A DNA stretch of 64,000 nt from Jeotgalibacillus alimentarius (GTDB lineage: Bacteria > Bacillota > Bacilli > Bacillales > Jeotgalibacillaceae). Of the stretch, positions 54,920 through 62,699 are shown piece by piece (position 1 is the first letter of the stretch; each line of letters begins with the position of its first letter). The stretch spans positions 51,939-115,938 of the forward strand of contig NZ_JXRQ01000028.1 in assembly GCF_000829445.1 (NCBI RefSeq). Direction: 5' to 3'. The position numbers and the translations under genes were made by a program. The notes beneath the pieces were generated by a model. The model ran no database searches and had not been told where the DNA came from. It was given only the letters and a program-made list of their open reading frames with translations.

Positions 54920-55195
54920 ATGATTAACTTTATCGTTGCAATCGCAGTCGCACTTGGCGCTTTTGGCGGATTCTATCTGATCACCGGCTCACTTGGTACA
55001 GCCGCAATCGCCGGTCTGATCGGCGGAATCATTGCTGCAATCGCTGTTGGTTTTTATACAGGTCAACGTTCGCAGGAAATTAAGAAAAACAACGAAGCTC
55101 CACTGCACACAGACCGCACACCTGAGAGGGAAAACAACCAGGGTTATAAACCTGACAGTGAAAACGAACGCAAAATTAAAGATCCGACAGACTAA
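54920..55195 (+). CDS. Small membrane protein, unknown
   Basis: 91 residues, two adjacent Gly/Ala-rich membrane helices (residues 2-22 and 27-46) and a charged hydrophilic tail (QRSQEIKKNNEAPLHTDRTP). GAGGTG precedes the ATG. Not recognised; no partner nearby. Confidence 0.6.
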   Translation: MINFIVAIAVALGAFGGFYLITGSLGTAAIAGLIGGIIAAIAVGFYTGQRSQEIKKNNEAPLHTDRTPERENNQGYKPDSENERKIKDPTD

Positions 55196-55249
55196 TCTTA
55201 TAAAAGCACCCAGTATGTTATTTGCTGGCATGTAAAAGACAATTTGAGG

Positions 55250-55360
55250 TGAACGGAGCGTAAGGCGGTGACTCCAGCAGGAGAAACCGGTTAGCTGAGA
55301 CCCAGCTCGAGGAGGCTCAGCGCCGGTCCTGCGGAAAGCTTCCGCCTGAAGCGCAGTGAT
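55250..55360. repeat. Family A hairpin element, copy A13 (degenerate)
   Basis: GGAGCGTAAGGCGGTGACTCC at the left and GGAAAGCTTCCGCCTGAAGCG at the right give pairing only near CGGAGCG/CGCCT. The inner stem is reduced (CAGCTCGAGGAGG). Confidence 0.65.
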
Positions 55361-55485
55361 CCGGTTCGAAGGTTGAGACAGATGTCTTAACCTTTTTTTG
55401 TTTCAGGAACCAAAACAGCCTTTTAGCAATCCTGAACATTTTGAAGTAAAATAGAACAAGATGATTATAGGCAAGGAGGAGCACT

Positions 55486-55836
55486 ATGGAGCCTGTCAAA
55501 ATTGAAGCAGTACAAGAATTGATTAACCGCTTTGCAAATAAAGAAGTGTATATCCATTTAGAAACGACGAACGGATCATACGCTTCGCATTTTGATGAAA
55601 AGTTCTTTAATGCCGGCGCATTCATCAGAAATGCAAAAGTAGAATATGAACTTGGAAAGATTATCGGGGATCCCCCTTCAAGAGTTGGCCTGAAGCTCGG
55701 CAGCCTTGGCTGGATTTACGCTCAGGGTATCACTCACTATGAACTCGACGATCAGGGCCGCCTGTTGATGGCTGGACACGATCACCAGGGTAAGCTTGCT
55801 GTATCACTGCAGATCAGCGACACACCTTTTGAGTAG
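55486..55836 (+). CDS. yojF: YojF family protein (DUF1806)
   Basis: 116 residues, usual length. Beta-rich (VYIHLETTNGSYASHFDE, VGLKLGSLGWIYAQGITHYELD). Unknown biochemical role; consistently found just upstream of bshB2. AAGGAGG precedes ATG. Confidence 0.9.
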   Translation: MEPVKIEAVQELINRFANKEVYIHLETTNGSYASHFDEKFFNAGAFIRNAKVEYELGKIIGDPPSRVGLKLGSLGWIYAQGITHYELDDQGRLLMAGHDHQGKLAVSLQISDTPFE

Positions 55837-55854
55837 GAGAAAGGAGAAAGACAT

Positions 55855-56538
55855 ATGATTGAAAAAGAAAGCCATGTTTTAGTCGTATTCCCTCATCCGG
55901 ATGATGAAGCATTTGGTGTCTCCGGAACGATTGCATCACATATTAAAAGTGGCACAGGTGTGACTTATGCCTGCCTGACACTTGGACAGATGGGCAGAAA
56001 CCTTGGTAATCCGCCATTCGCTACTAGAGAATCACTTCCTGAAATCCGCAAGAAAGAATTAAAAGCAGCAGCAAACGCAATGGGGCTCACTGACCTCAGA
56101 ATGATGGGGCTGCGCGATAAGACTGTTGAATTCGAAGACGACGAAAAGATGGTCAACATGATGCAGTCACTAATTGAGGAAACAAACCCTTCACTTGTGA
56201 TCACATTTTATCCGGACTATTGTGTCCACCCTGACCATGAAGCCACAGCACGTGCCGTTGTCAGAGCGGTACACCGCATGGATGAGACCACCCGCCCTAA
56301 GCTTCACTGTGTTGCTTTCGCAAATAACACAGGCGAAGAGCTTGGTGAACCCGATGTGGTAAATGACGTGACAGAAGTGATGGATATCAAATTAAATGCA
56401 ATGCGCGCACATATCTCACAAACAGCATGGATGCTTGAAGATCTTGAGAAAAGACTTGGTGAAAACGATCCTGAAGCCATCCAGTGGGTGACGCAGGAAC
56501 GGTTTTTTAATTACCGATTTGACCAGGGGTATGAATAG
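55855..56538 (+). CDS. bshB2: Bacillithiol biosynthesis deacetylase BshB2
   Basis: 227 residues, LmbE/PIG-L zinc deacetylase. Zinc site HPDDEAFGVSG (about residue 15) and CVHPDHEATARAV (about residue 123). Removes acetyl from GlcNAc-malate, the second bacillithiol step. Eighteen bp after yojF; same operon. Confidence 0.92.
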   Translation: MIEKESHVLVVFPHPDDEAFGVSGTIASHIKSGTGVTYACLTLGQMGRNLGNPPFATRESLPEIRKKELKAAANAMGLTDLRMMGLRDKTVEFEDDEKMVNMMQSLIEETNPSLVITFYPDYCVHPDHEATARAVVRAVHRMDETTRPKLHCVAFANNTGEELGEPDVVNDVTEVMDIKLNAMRAHISQTAWMLEDLEKRLGENDPEAIQWVTQERFFNYRFDQGYE

Positions 56539-56682
56539 AAAAGAAAAGCGGAAGGCGCTCGTTCAGCTCCGACAGGCATAAGACGCGGAGCGGAAAACGG
56601 GTGCTCTTCCCCGTTTACCGATGCGTGGCTTATGACCCGAGGAGCTAGCGCCTGGAGCTGGACACCAGAGAAAAGCGGAAGC
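56538..56682 (+). repeat. Family B hairpin element, copy B4
   Basis: Starts at the bshB2 stop. GGCGCTCGTTCAGCTCC / GGAGCTAGCGCC outer arms, CATAAGACGCGG / ...GCGTGGCTTATG, CGGAAAACGGG / CCCGTTTACCG inner arms. Confidence 0.82.
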
Positions 56683-56757
56683 AGGCGTTCAGGGGCAAGG
56701 GTGACCTGTAACGATCGGGTTGTGACCCGTAACAATATCAGTCAAACATTCTTTCCA

Positions 56758-56809
56758 CAAAAACGCCCGTTCGAAAGCGACAATCAGTCATTTCCAAATG
56801 GGCGTTTCA
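56758..56809 (-). terminator. Terminator of the sugar kinase gene
   Basis: Minus-strand ACGCCC...GGGCGT stem with an extended interior, followed by TTTTTG. Confidence 0.7.
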
Positions 56810-57745
56810 TTATGCCTTTTTCAAATCCTCAAGTGTCGGCAGTGCAGTCATCGCACCTTTTACGGAAGCGGCCAGTGCACCTGAACGGCTCGCAAGCTTC
56901 ACCATATCTACAGCCTGTTCAAGCTTCACATCGCGCACTTCCCCTTTATACTCATGAAGTGAATAAAGCATACCGGAGACAAAAGCATCTCCTGCGCCGG
57001 TTGTATCGACTGCCTGTACTTTATTAGCAGGAACGTGCTGCGCCCCGTCCTGAGTAAACACCCAGCTTCCTTCCGCTCCCATTGTAATCAGCAGCAACGG
57101 AATGCCAAACTGCTTCATCACTTCTGCCCCTTTTTGAATGTCCTCAGTACCAGTTAAAAATTCAAGCTCTTCTTCTGAAATTTTAACAACGTCCGCCTGA
57201 TCAAGCATAGAAGAAATCGTTCTTCGTGCCTCTTCCTCATTTGACCAGAGTGACATACGAAGATTCGGATCGTAGGAGATGATCATGCCTTTTTCACGGG
57301 CAAGTTCTGCAGCTTTCTTCGTCGCTGATTTCGCCGGCTCACTGATCATAGAGATTGATCCGAAATGAAGAATTCTTGCCTCTTCAAAAAGCGCTTCATT
57401 CAGCTCTTCCGCTTTATAAAATCTGTCTGCGCTCGGGTCTATGTAAAAGTCAAAGCTCCGCTCCCCCTGATCAATCGTGACAAATACAACACCCGTGCGG
57501 TGATCACGATCAAAATGCATATACTCAGTGTTCACACCATATTCTTTTAACGTACGTTCAAGGAACCTTCCAAGTACGTCCTCACCAACTTTTCCTGCAA
57601 AATAAGACGGCAACCCCAGACGTGCCACTCCTACAGCTACATTAGCCGGCGCACCGCCTGGACTTTTATAATAAAAATCATTTGTCTCATCAGTTGGGAT
57701 AAAATCAATTAAAGCTTCCCCCAGAGAAATAACGCCTTTTTTCAT
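56810..57745 (-). CDS. PfkB-family sugar kinase, probable fructokinase
   Basis: 311 residues. GGAPANVAVGVARLG near the N-terminus (substrate) and the C-terminal DTTGAGDAFVSGMLY (catalytic Asp) mark the ribokinase/PfkB family. Closest in pattern to fructokinases (SLGEALIDFIP start). Alone, not next to a sugar transporter, so the substrate is inferred. Confidence 0.8.
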   Translation of the reverse strand: MKKGVISLGEALIDFIPTDETNDFYYKSPGGAPANVAVGVARLGLPSYFAGKVGEDVLGRFLERTLKEYGVNTEYMHFDRDHRTGVVFVTIDQGERSFDFYIDPSADRFYKAEELNEALFEEARILHFGSISMISEPAKSATKKAAELAREKGMIISYDPNLRMSLWSNEEEARRTISSMLDQADVVKISEEELEFLTGTEDIQKGAEVMKQFGIPLLLITMGAEGSWVFTQDGAQHVPANKVQAVDTTGAGDAFVSGMLYSLHEYKGEVRDVKLEQAVDMVKLASRSGALAASVKGAMTALPTLEDLKKA

Positions 57746-57796
57746 TTGGATTCCTCCTGTGATTATATAATAGTTAAGATTTTATCATATAAAATG

Positions 57797-57974
57797 GCTT
57801 TGTTAAATTTGGCTGTTGATTTCCGCTCCAGGGGAACGCTTTCCGCAAGGTCGGCGGTAAGCCTCCTCGAGCTTCGCTCTGCGGGGTCTCACCTGTCCGA
57901 CTTCTCCTGCTGGAGTCGTCCCCTTCCGCTTCAATCACCAGCTGTGCTAAAACTACATTTAACTTTAACAAAGC
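57797..57974. repeat. Family A hairpin element, copy A14 (extended)
   Basis: Outermost arms GCTTTGTTAAA / TTTAACAAAGC (perfect), second arms GCTGTTGATT / AATCACCAGC, inner stem GAGC-TTC-GCTC. The largest copy. Confidence 0.85.
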
Positions 57975-58022
57975 GTATAAAATAAAAACAAGCCGCTCCC
58001 AATATAGGAAACGGCTTAACAA

Positions 58023-58143
58023 AGAAAAGCGGAAGCAGGCGTTTAGGTCCGACAAGCATAAGACGCAAAGTGAAAAAGGGCGATCTTTCCCTTTATCACT
58101 TTGTGACTTATGACTCGAGGACCTGCCTGATGGAGCTGGATCA
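58023..58143 (+). repeat. Family B hairpin element, copy B5 (divergent)
   Basis: AGGTCC/GGACCT in place of AGCTCC/GGAGCT and CAAAGTG/CACTTTG in place of CGGAGCG/CGATGCG: stems replaced on both sides. Confidence 0.82.
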
Positions 58144-58257
58144 AAAGAAAAGCGGAAGGCGCTCGTTCAGCTCCGACAGGCTTAAGACGCGGAGCGGAAA
58201 ACGGGTGAACTTTCCCGTTTACCGATGCGTGTCTTATGTCCCAAGGAGCTAGACAAC
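58144..58257 (+). repeat. Family B hairpin element, copy B6
   Basis: Standard stems, but cut at GGAGCTAG by the end of the HAD gene. Tandem with B5; the whole gap 57746-58258 is repeat DNA. Confidence 0.8.
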
Positions 58258-58258
58258 A

Positions 58259-59128
58259 TTATACTTTTGTTTCTATCTCAGTTAGCTTGCGAATAGCTTT
58301 TGCCACACCTTCTTCACGATTCGTTGACGTGACGTAACGGCAAATTTCCTGAATATCCTTCGGCGCATTTCCCATAGCGACTGACCAGCCGGCAAGTTTC
58401 ATCATGGAAACATCGTTATAATTATCTCCAATGGCCATTACGTCTTCTGCATCGATCCCACGCTGATTGATAAACCATTCGAGCGCGATTCCTTTTTGTG
58501 CATCGGCACTTGTGATTTCAAGGTTTTCCTTACCTGATGAACTGATCGCAAGTCCGCCGAGGTTATTTAACACCTCTCTTGCTTTCTCCAGCTTTTCAGG
58601 TTTAGATGAGAAAGCAAGGAACTTATAGACAGTTTCAGAAGATGAGAATACCGCGTGATAATCATCTACAACATGGACATGGCCTTCATCATAGCGGTTT
58701 TCCGCTTCTTCTTTGACATGCGGAAGCGGCGTATCGGGATTAGACGTTAAAAAGATGTCAATCAAGAGTTGAATCCCATGTTCCCTATGGTTTGTATACG
58801 TACCTTCTTCAGTATAAATTTCAAAGTAAATATCAAGCTGTTCAAGTGCATCAGCTGCTTCGTTCGCTTTTTGTGTAGTGAGGCCTTTCTGGTAAAGCTG
58901 TTCGCCCTTTTCATTGCGGATTTCAGCTCCGTTAACTACAACGACCGGAAGTGAAAGACCGGCATTTTTAAGTGGAACGACTGCTTCTTTATATGATCTG
59001 CCTGTTGCGATAATCACTTCAATTCCGGCATTTCTTGCTTCATTAATTGCCTGAACGGTTTCTTTTCCGACTTCGTGGCTGCCATTGAGCAGTGTGCCAT
59101 CCATGTCGGATGCAATTAGTTTAATCAT
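58259..59128 (-). CDS. Cof-type HAD phosphatase
   Basis: 289 residues. Motif I ASDMDGTLLNG (Asp nucleophile), motif II VIIATGRSYKE, motif IV GDNYNDVSMM. The Cof subfamily (C2B cap) dephosphorylates sugar phosphates, FMN or similar small molecules; substrate not readable. Confidence 0.88.
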   Translation of the reverse strand: MIKLIASDMDGTLLNGSHEVGKETVQAINEARNAGIEVIIATGRSYKEAVVPLKNAGLSLPVVVVNGAEIRNEKGEQLYQKGLTTQKANEAADALEQLDIYFEIYTEEGTYTNHREHGIQLLIDIFLTSNPDTPLPHVKEEAENRYDEGHVHVVDDYHAVFSSSETVYKFLAFSSKPEKLEKAREVLNNLGGLAISSSGKENLEITSADAQKGIALEWFINQRGIDAEDVMAIGDNYNDVSMMKLAGWSVAMGNAPKDIQEICRYVTSTNREEGVAKAIRKLTEIETKV

Positions 59129-59227
59129 TTTTTCACCTACTTGTTATTGATTGGACTATTGTATCATAGTGGGATTTTTGGAAGGGGTTACACTGCTCAT
59201 CATTTATAAATATCATACAAAAATAAA

Positions 59228-59248
59228 AAACAGCAGACACCTGCTGTT
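59228..59248 (-). terminator. Terminator of sda
   Basis: Minus-strand ACAGCAG/CTGCTGT with GTGT loop, then TTTTTT; overlaps the sda stop codon. Confidence 0.8.
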
Positions 59249-59390
59249 ATGAGCACATCTGGGCGCGGAGGCCTCGTTTTTCTATTTCTTCTTCAAGCAA
59301 TTGTATAAAGTCTTTTTCCAGATTTAGTTTCTTAGCAGATTTCAGTGCTTCTAATAACTTCTCATCGGATAAATGATTAAGTGTATTCAC
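59247..59390 (-). CDS. sda: Sporulation checkpoint inhibitor Sda
   Basis: 47 residues, GTG start at 59390 with GAGGTGG just upstream. The sequence LSDEKLLEALKSAKKLN...LEKDFIQLLEEEIEKRGL (residues 6-41) aligns with B. subtilis Sda (LSDELLI...NRDFIELIENEIKRRSL). Two helices forming the hairpin that binds sensor kinases and blocks phosphorelay when DNA replication is disturbed. Followed by a good terminator. I found no clear DnaA box upstream. A PAS sensor kinase of sporulation type lies 2 kb away. Confidence 0.82.
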   Translation of the reverse strand: MNTLNHLSDEKLLEALKSAKKLNLEKDFIQLLEEEIEKRGLRAQMCS

Positions 59391-59664
59391 CCAGCCCACC
59401 TCTTTATTCTATTTTTATAAAGTTATTTTTCCCAAAACCTGCATGATATAAACCTTCTTTTACTCCTTATGTGTCTATATATTATAAGAATTAATCAGGG
59501 TGAATTTGATTGTACAGCTCAAAAATGGTTAAATGAAATTGAAAGCGCTTACGATTATTTTTAATAGGAAATCATTGATTTCACTGGAGGTGTGAATTAA
59601 AATTAAGTCTGTCTTATTTTTATTCATGTTTATTGAATAAAGTTCAGTCCAAAGGAGAAAACAT
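59391..59664. other. Gap between sda and the yjiH-like gene
   Basis: AT-rich divergent promoter region. The only site I can name is the cre at 59540. Confidence 0.4.
59540..59553. promoter_or_regulatory. cre site upstream of the yjiH-like gene
   Basis: TGAAAGCGCTTACG matches TGWAARCGYTWNCW at 13 of 14 positions (last base differs). Confidence 0.6.
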
Positions 59665-61026
59665 ATGAATACTTTTACAACAAAAGATTATTTGCGCTTT
59701 ATTATCCCTTCAATCATCGGGATATTTCTATTTATGATGCCGATTCCTACTGAAGAGGCTGTTACGATTCCAATCGCTATTCTATCTGATTGGCTGCAGC
59801 TGTTAATCGGCAGTGCGATTCCTGCGATTATGACACTGCTTATCATATTTGCTGCGGTTGTTTCATTGATTGCACGTGTAGCAAAGCCTGATTTTATTAC
59901 AAATTATGAATTCAGAAACAACTTATTTCTGGTGTCATGGTTCTGGGTGATTGTCAGAATTCTGGCTGCTATCTTTGCAGTCATTACACTTTTTCAGCTT
60001 GGCGGCAGTTCAACAGAGCTGATCTGGTCTGAATATACGGGCGGACTTCTGCTCGGTGAAGGCGGATTGATTACGCTATTATTCTCTTTATTCCTATTTG
60101 CAGGACTATTTCTTCCATTGCTGCTTAACTTCGGGCTGCTGGAGTGGTTTGGTACACTGATGGCAAAAATTATGCGTCCATTATTCAGACTCCCTGGTCG
60201 TGCTTCAATTGACTCTCTCGCTTCATGGCTAGGTGACGGGACAATCGGAGTTATGCTGACGAATAAACAGTATGAAGAAGGTCATTATTCAAAACGTGAA
60301 GCTGCAGTTATTGGGACAACGTTCTCAATCGTTTCTATCACTTTCAGTATTGTCATTATAAAAGAAGTGGACCTTGAAGCTTATTTTATTCCATTTTACC
60401 TGACAATCGCATTAGCCGGATTTATCGCTGCGATTATTATGCCTCGAATTCCGCCATTATCGCTGAAGAAAAAGACTTATATTTCTGAAGCAGAGGAAGA
60501 AGAATCTCTTGAAGACGTTCCTGATGGTAAATCACGCATTCAACATGGGACAGAAATGGCGATTGAAGCTGCGAAGAAAAATAACAGCGTCAGCCACTTC
60601 TTCAAGAGCGGGATGAAAAATGTATTTGATATGTGGTTAGGCGTAGCACCCGTTGTTATGGCTTTTGGTACGATTGCGCTGATTCTTGCTGAAGAAACAA
60701 GCTTCTTCGTTATTCTTGGTACTCCGTTTGTGCCGATTCTAGAACTCCTTCAGCTCCCTGATGCTGCTGATGCCGCTCAGACAATGGTTGTCGGTTTCGC
60801 TGATATGTTCCTTCCGGCTATCATTGGTGCTGATATCCCGTCTGAAATGACGCGCTTTGTCATTGCGGCTGTATCGGTTACTCAGCTGATCTATATGTCT
60901 GAGGTTGGTGGCGTACTGCTCGGTTCTAAGGTGCCGGTTAATTTCCTGGATCTTGTACTGATTTTCTTACTTCGTACGATTATTACACTACCAATTATCG
61001 CCGGTGTGGCGCATATACTATTTTAG
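59665..61026 (+). CDS. yjiH: YjiH family membrane protein (nucleoside-recognition/GATE domain)
   Basis: 453 residues, about eleven membrane segments. Two GATE-like halves, including the LASWLGDGTIGVMLTNKQYEEG region (about 187-208) and the C-terminal AAVSVTQLIYMSEVGGVLLGS. An acidic cytoplasmic loop (residues 275-300) lies between. Presumed transporter; substrate unknown. Preceded by AAAGGAG and a cre site, so probably catabolite-controlled. Confidence 0.82.
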   Translation: MNTFTTKDYLRFIIPSIIGIFLFMMPIPTEEAVTIPIAILSDWLQLLIGSAIPAIMTLLIIFAAVVSLIARVAKPDFITNYEFRNNLFLVSWFWVIVRILAAIFAVITLFQLGGSSTELIWSEYTGGLLLGEGGLITLLFSLFLFAGLFLPLLLNFGLLEWFGTLMAKIMRPLFRLPGRASIDSLASWLGDGTIGVMLTNKQYEEGHYSKREAAVIGTTFSIVSITFSIVIIKEVDLEAYFIPFYLTIALAGFIAAIIMPRIPPLSLKKKTYISEAEEEESLEDVPDGKSRIQHGTEMAIEAAKKNNSVSHFFKSGMKNVFDMWLGVAPVVMAFGTIALILAEETSFFVILGTPFVPILELLQLPDAADAAQTMVVGFADMFLPAIIGADIPSEMTRFVIAAVSVTQLIYMSEVGGVLLGSKVPVNFLDLVLIFLLRTIITLPIIAGVAHILF

Positions 61027-61040
61027 CTCTGATAAAGCGG

Positions 61041-61186
61041 GCTGATGATTTCAGCTGCAGGGGGACGCTTTCCGCATGGTTGCGCCGGTTTGTGGCGCCA
61101 TCCCGCCTCCTCGAGCTTCGCTCTGCGGGGTCTCACCTGTCCGACTTCTCCTGCTGGAGTCGCCCCCTTCCGCTTCAATCATCAGC
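61041..61186. repeat. Family A hairpin element, copy A15
   Basis: Arms GCTGATGATT / AATCATCAGC, perfect. Inner stem GAGC-TTC-GCTC between GCCTCCTC and TGCGGGG. An extra GGTTGCGCCGG/CCGGTTTGTGGCGCC insertion near the left side. Confidence 0.85.
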
Positions 61187-61233
61187 AGTAGGTAAACAAT
61201 ATAAGAATATCACATAGTAAATAGCTTAATAGA

Positions 61234-61281
61234 CAAACAGGAAAAGACACTTACGATGATGTAAGTGTCTTTTCCTGTTTG
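61234..61281 (-). terminator. Terminator of the sensor kinase
   Basis: Two perfect 21-bp complementary arms (61234-61254 and 61261-61281) around GATGAT; overlaps the stop codon. Confidence 0.75.
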
Positions 61282-62549
61282 TAGACTGGTAATTTGACGA
61301 TGGCGTTTGTTCCGCCTTCAGAAAGGTTCTCAAAGGTTAATATCCCTCCGTGCGCCTGAACGATTCTGTGACAGATCGTCAGCCCGAGGCCCATACCTTT
61401 TTCCTTTGTTGTATAAAACGGTTCAGAGATTTTATCGAACATTTCTTCCGGAATACCCGGTCCGGAATCACGGATTTCAATCTGGATCATCTTGTTTTCA
61501 ATCGCAGGCTTGATCAGGATCTCGCCTTCACTTTCGATCGCTTCGATACTGTTTTTAATCAGATTGATAAAAACCTGTACGATCTGGTTACGGTCCCCGT
61601 AGACATAACGATCTTTCGCCTGCAGACGATTCACTTCGATGTCAATATTTCTTGCAGCTGCCTGGTGCTTCATAAAGTTAATGACATATTCAACAGAATC
61701 ACAGATTGAAAACTGTTCCTGTTTTTTTAGTTCGGGCTTTGACAGCACTAACAGTTCCTCTGTGATCGACTGAATACGGTCAATTTCTGAAGCCATCAAC
61801 TCCACGCGTTCATCAGATAATGGTCCGTTTTCTTTCATCAGCTGTACATATCCCTTCAGACTGGTCAGGGGATTTTTAATTTCATGGGCAATACCTGATG
61901 CAAGTTCTCCGGCAACAGAAAGCTTTTCACGTCTCAGCAACTGTTCTTCAGCCGCTTTTTGCTGGGAAATATCACGGCCGATTGTGATTAGTGCTTTTCT
62001 GCTTCCATCCTTGTGAAAAATCGGTACTTTGATCACATCAAATGACTTGTACTCACCCGATTCAACATAGAAAGATTCCTCACTGCGATCAGTCGTCCCT
62101 TTTTGCCAGGTCTGTTCATCCGTCATCACGCAATAATCAAATGCCTCTTTGAAAAATGGATTAACATCTCCAAGCTCACCATCAGTCTTGCCGATATAAT
62201 GCTTTCCTTTCAGCCCGTATAATTCCAGACCGAAATCATTTGTTCTGATCCATCTTCCCTCACCGTCTTTAAAACAGACGAAATCCGGCATTGACTGAAT
62301 CATCGCTGACATCTTAAACTCTTCCTCTTCCATTTCCCTGAAAAGATTTCTGAGCGACTGTGCCCGCTTGTAAATCATAATACCCAGCCAAAACAGCGTG
62401 ATAGCAACAACGGATTCAATTAATATATAGGTCGTAGTTGAAAACCAGGAATTCAATCCTGACACGATAAAAACTATCTGAACGAAAAATACGACTGCAA
62501 TAATGCCAATCAGACCCTTTATTTGTGAAAACGTATAGGATTGCAGCAT
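61251..62549 (-). CDS. PAS-domain sensor histidine kinase, sporulation-kinase-like
   Basis: 432 residues from ATG 62549 (AGGTGAG five bases upstream). Two membrane helices (about residues 10-30 and 38-58), a PAS domain (about 80-200, with TIGRDISQQKAAEEQLL at the end), H-box IAHEIKNPLTSLKGYVQLM (His about 217), N-box NLIKNSIEAI, G1 RDSGPGIPEE and G2 GMGLGLTI. No response regulator nearby, as for KinA-E. The target is probably Spo0F. Confidence 0.85.
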   Translation of the reverse strand: MLQSYTFSQIKGLIGIIAVVFFVQIVFIVSGLNSWFSTTTYILIESVVAITLFWLGIMIYKRAQSLRNLFREMEEEEFKMSAMIQSMPDFVCFKDGEGRWIRTNDFGLELYGLKGKHYIGKTDGELGDVNPFFKEAFDYCVMTDEQTWQKGTTDRSEESFYVESGEYKSFDVIKVPIFHKDGSRKALITIGRDISQQKAAEEQLLRREKLSVAGELASGIAHEIKNPLTSLKGYVQLMKENGPLSDERVELMASEIDRIQSITEELLVLSKPELKKQEQFSICDSVEYVINFMKHQAAARNIDIEVNRLQAKDRYVYGDRNQIVQVFINLIKNSIEAIESEGEILIKPAIENKMIQIEIRDSGPGIPEEMFDKISEPFYTTKEKGMGLGLTICHRIVQAHGGILTFENLSEGGTNAIVKLPVYKQEKTLTSS

Positions 62550-62699
62550 CTTCTCACCTGCCAATCATTCTATTTTTATATGTATTTACTACCTTTATGA
62601 AAGCGTCAATCAATACTATTATCATACCATGTCGATTTTTGAAGGAAAAGGTCGAACCCTCTTAAATAAGGTAAAATTTATCCAAAATAGAAAAAAGCT

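Noticed and set aside
59401..59480. DnaA boxes upstream of sda
   Set aside because: No match to TTATNCACA better than chance was found.
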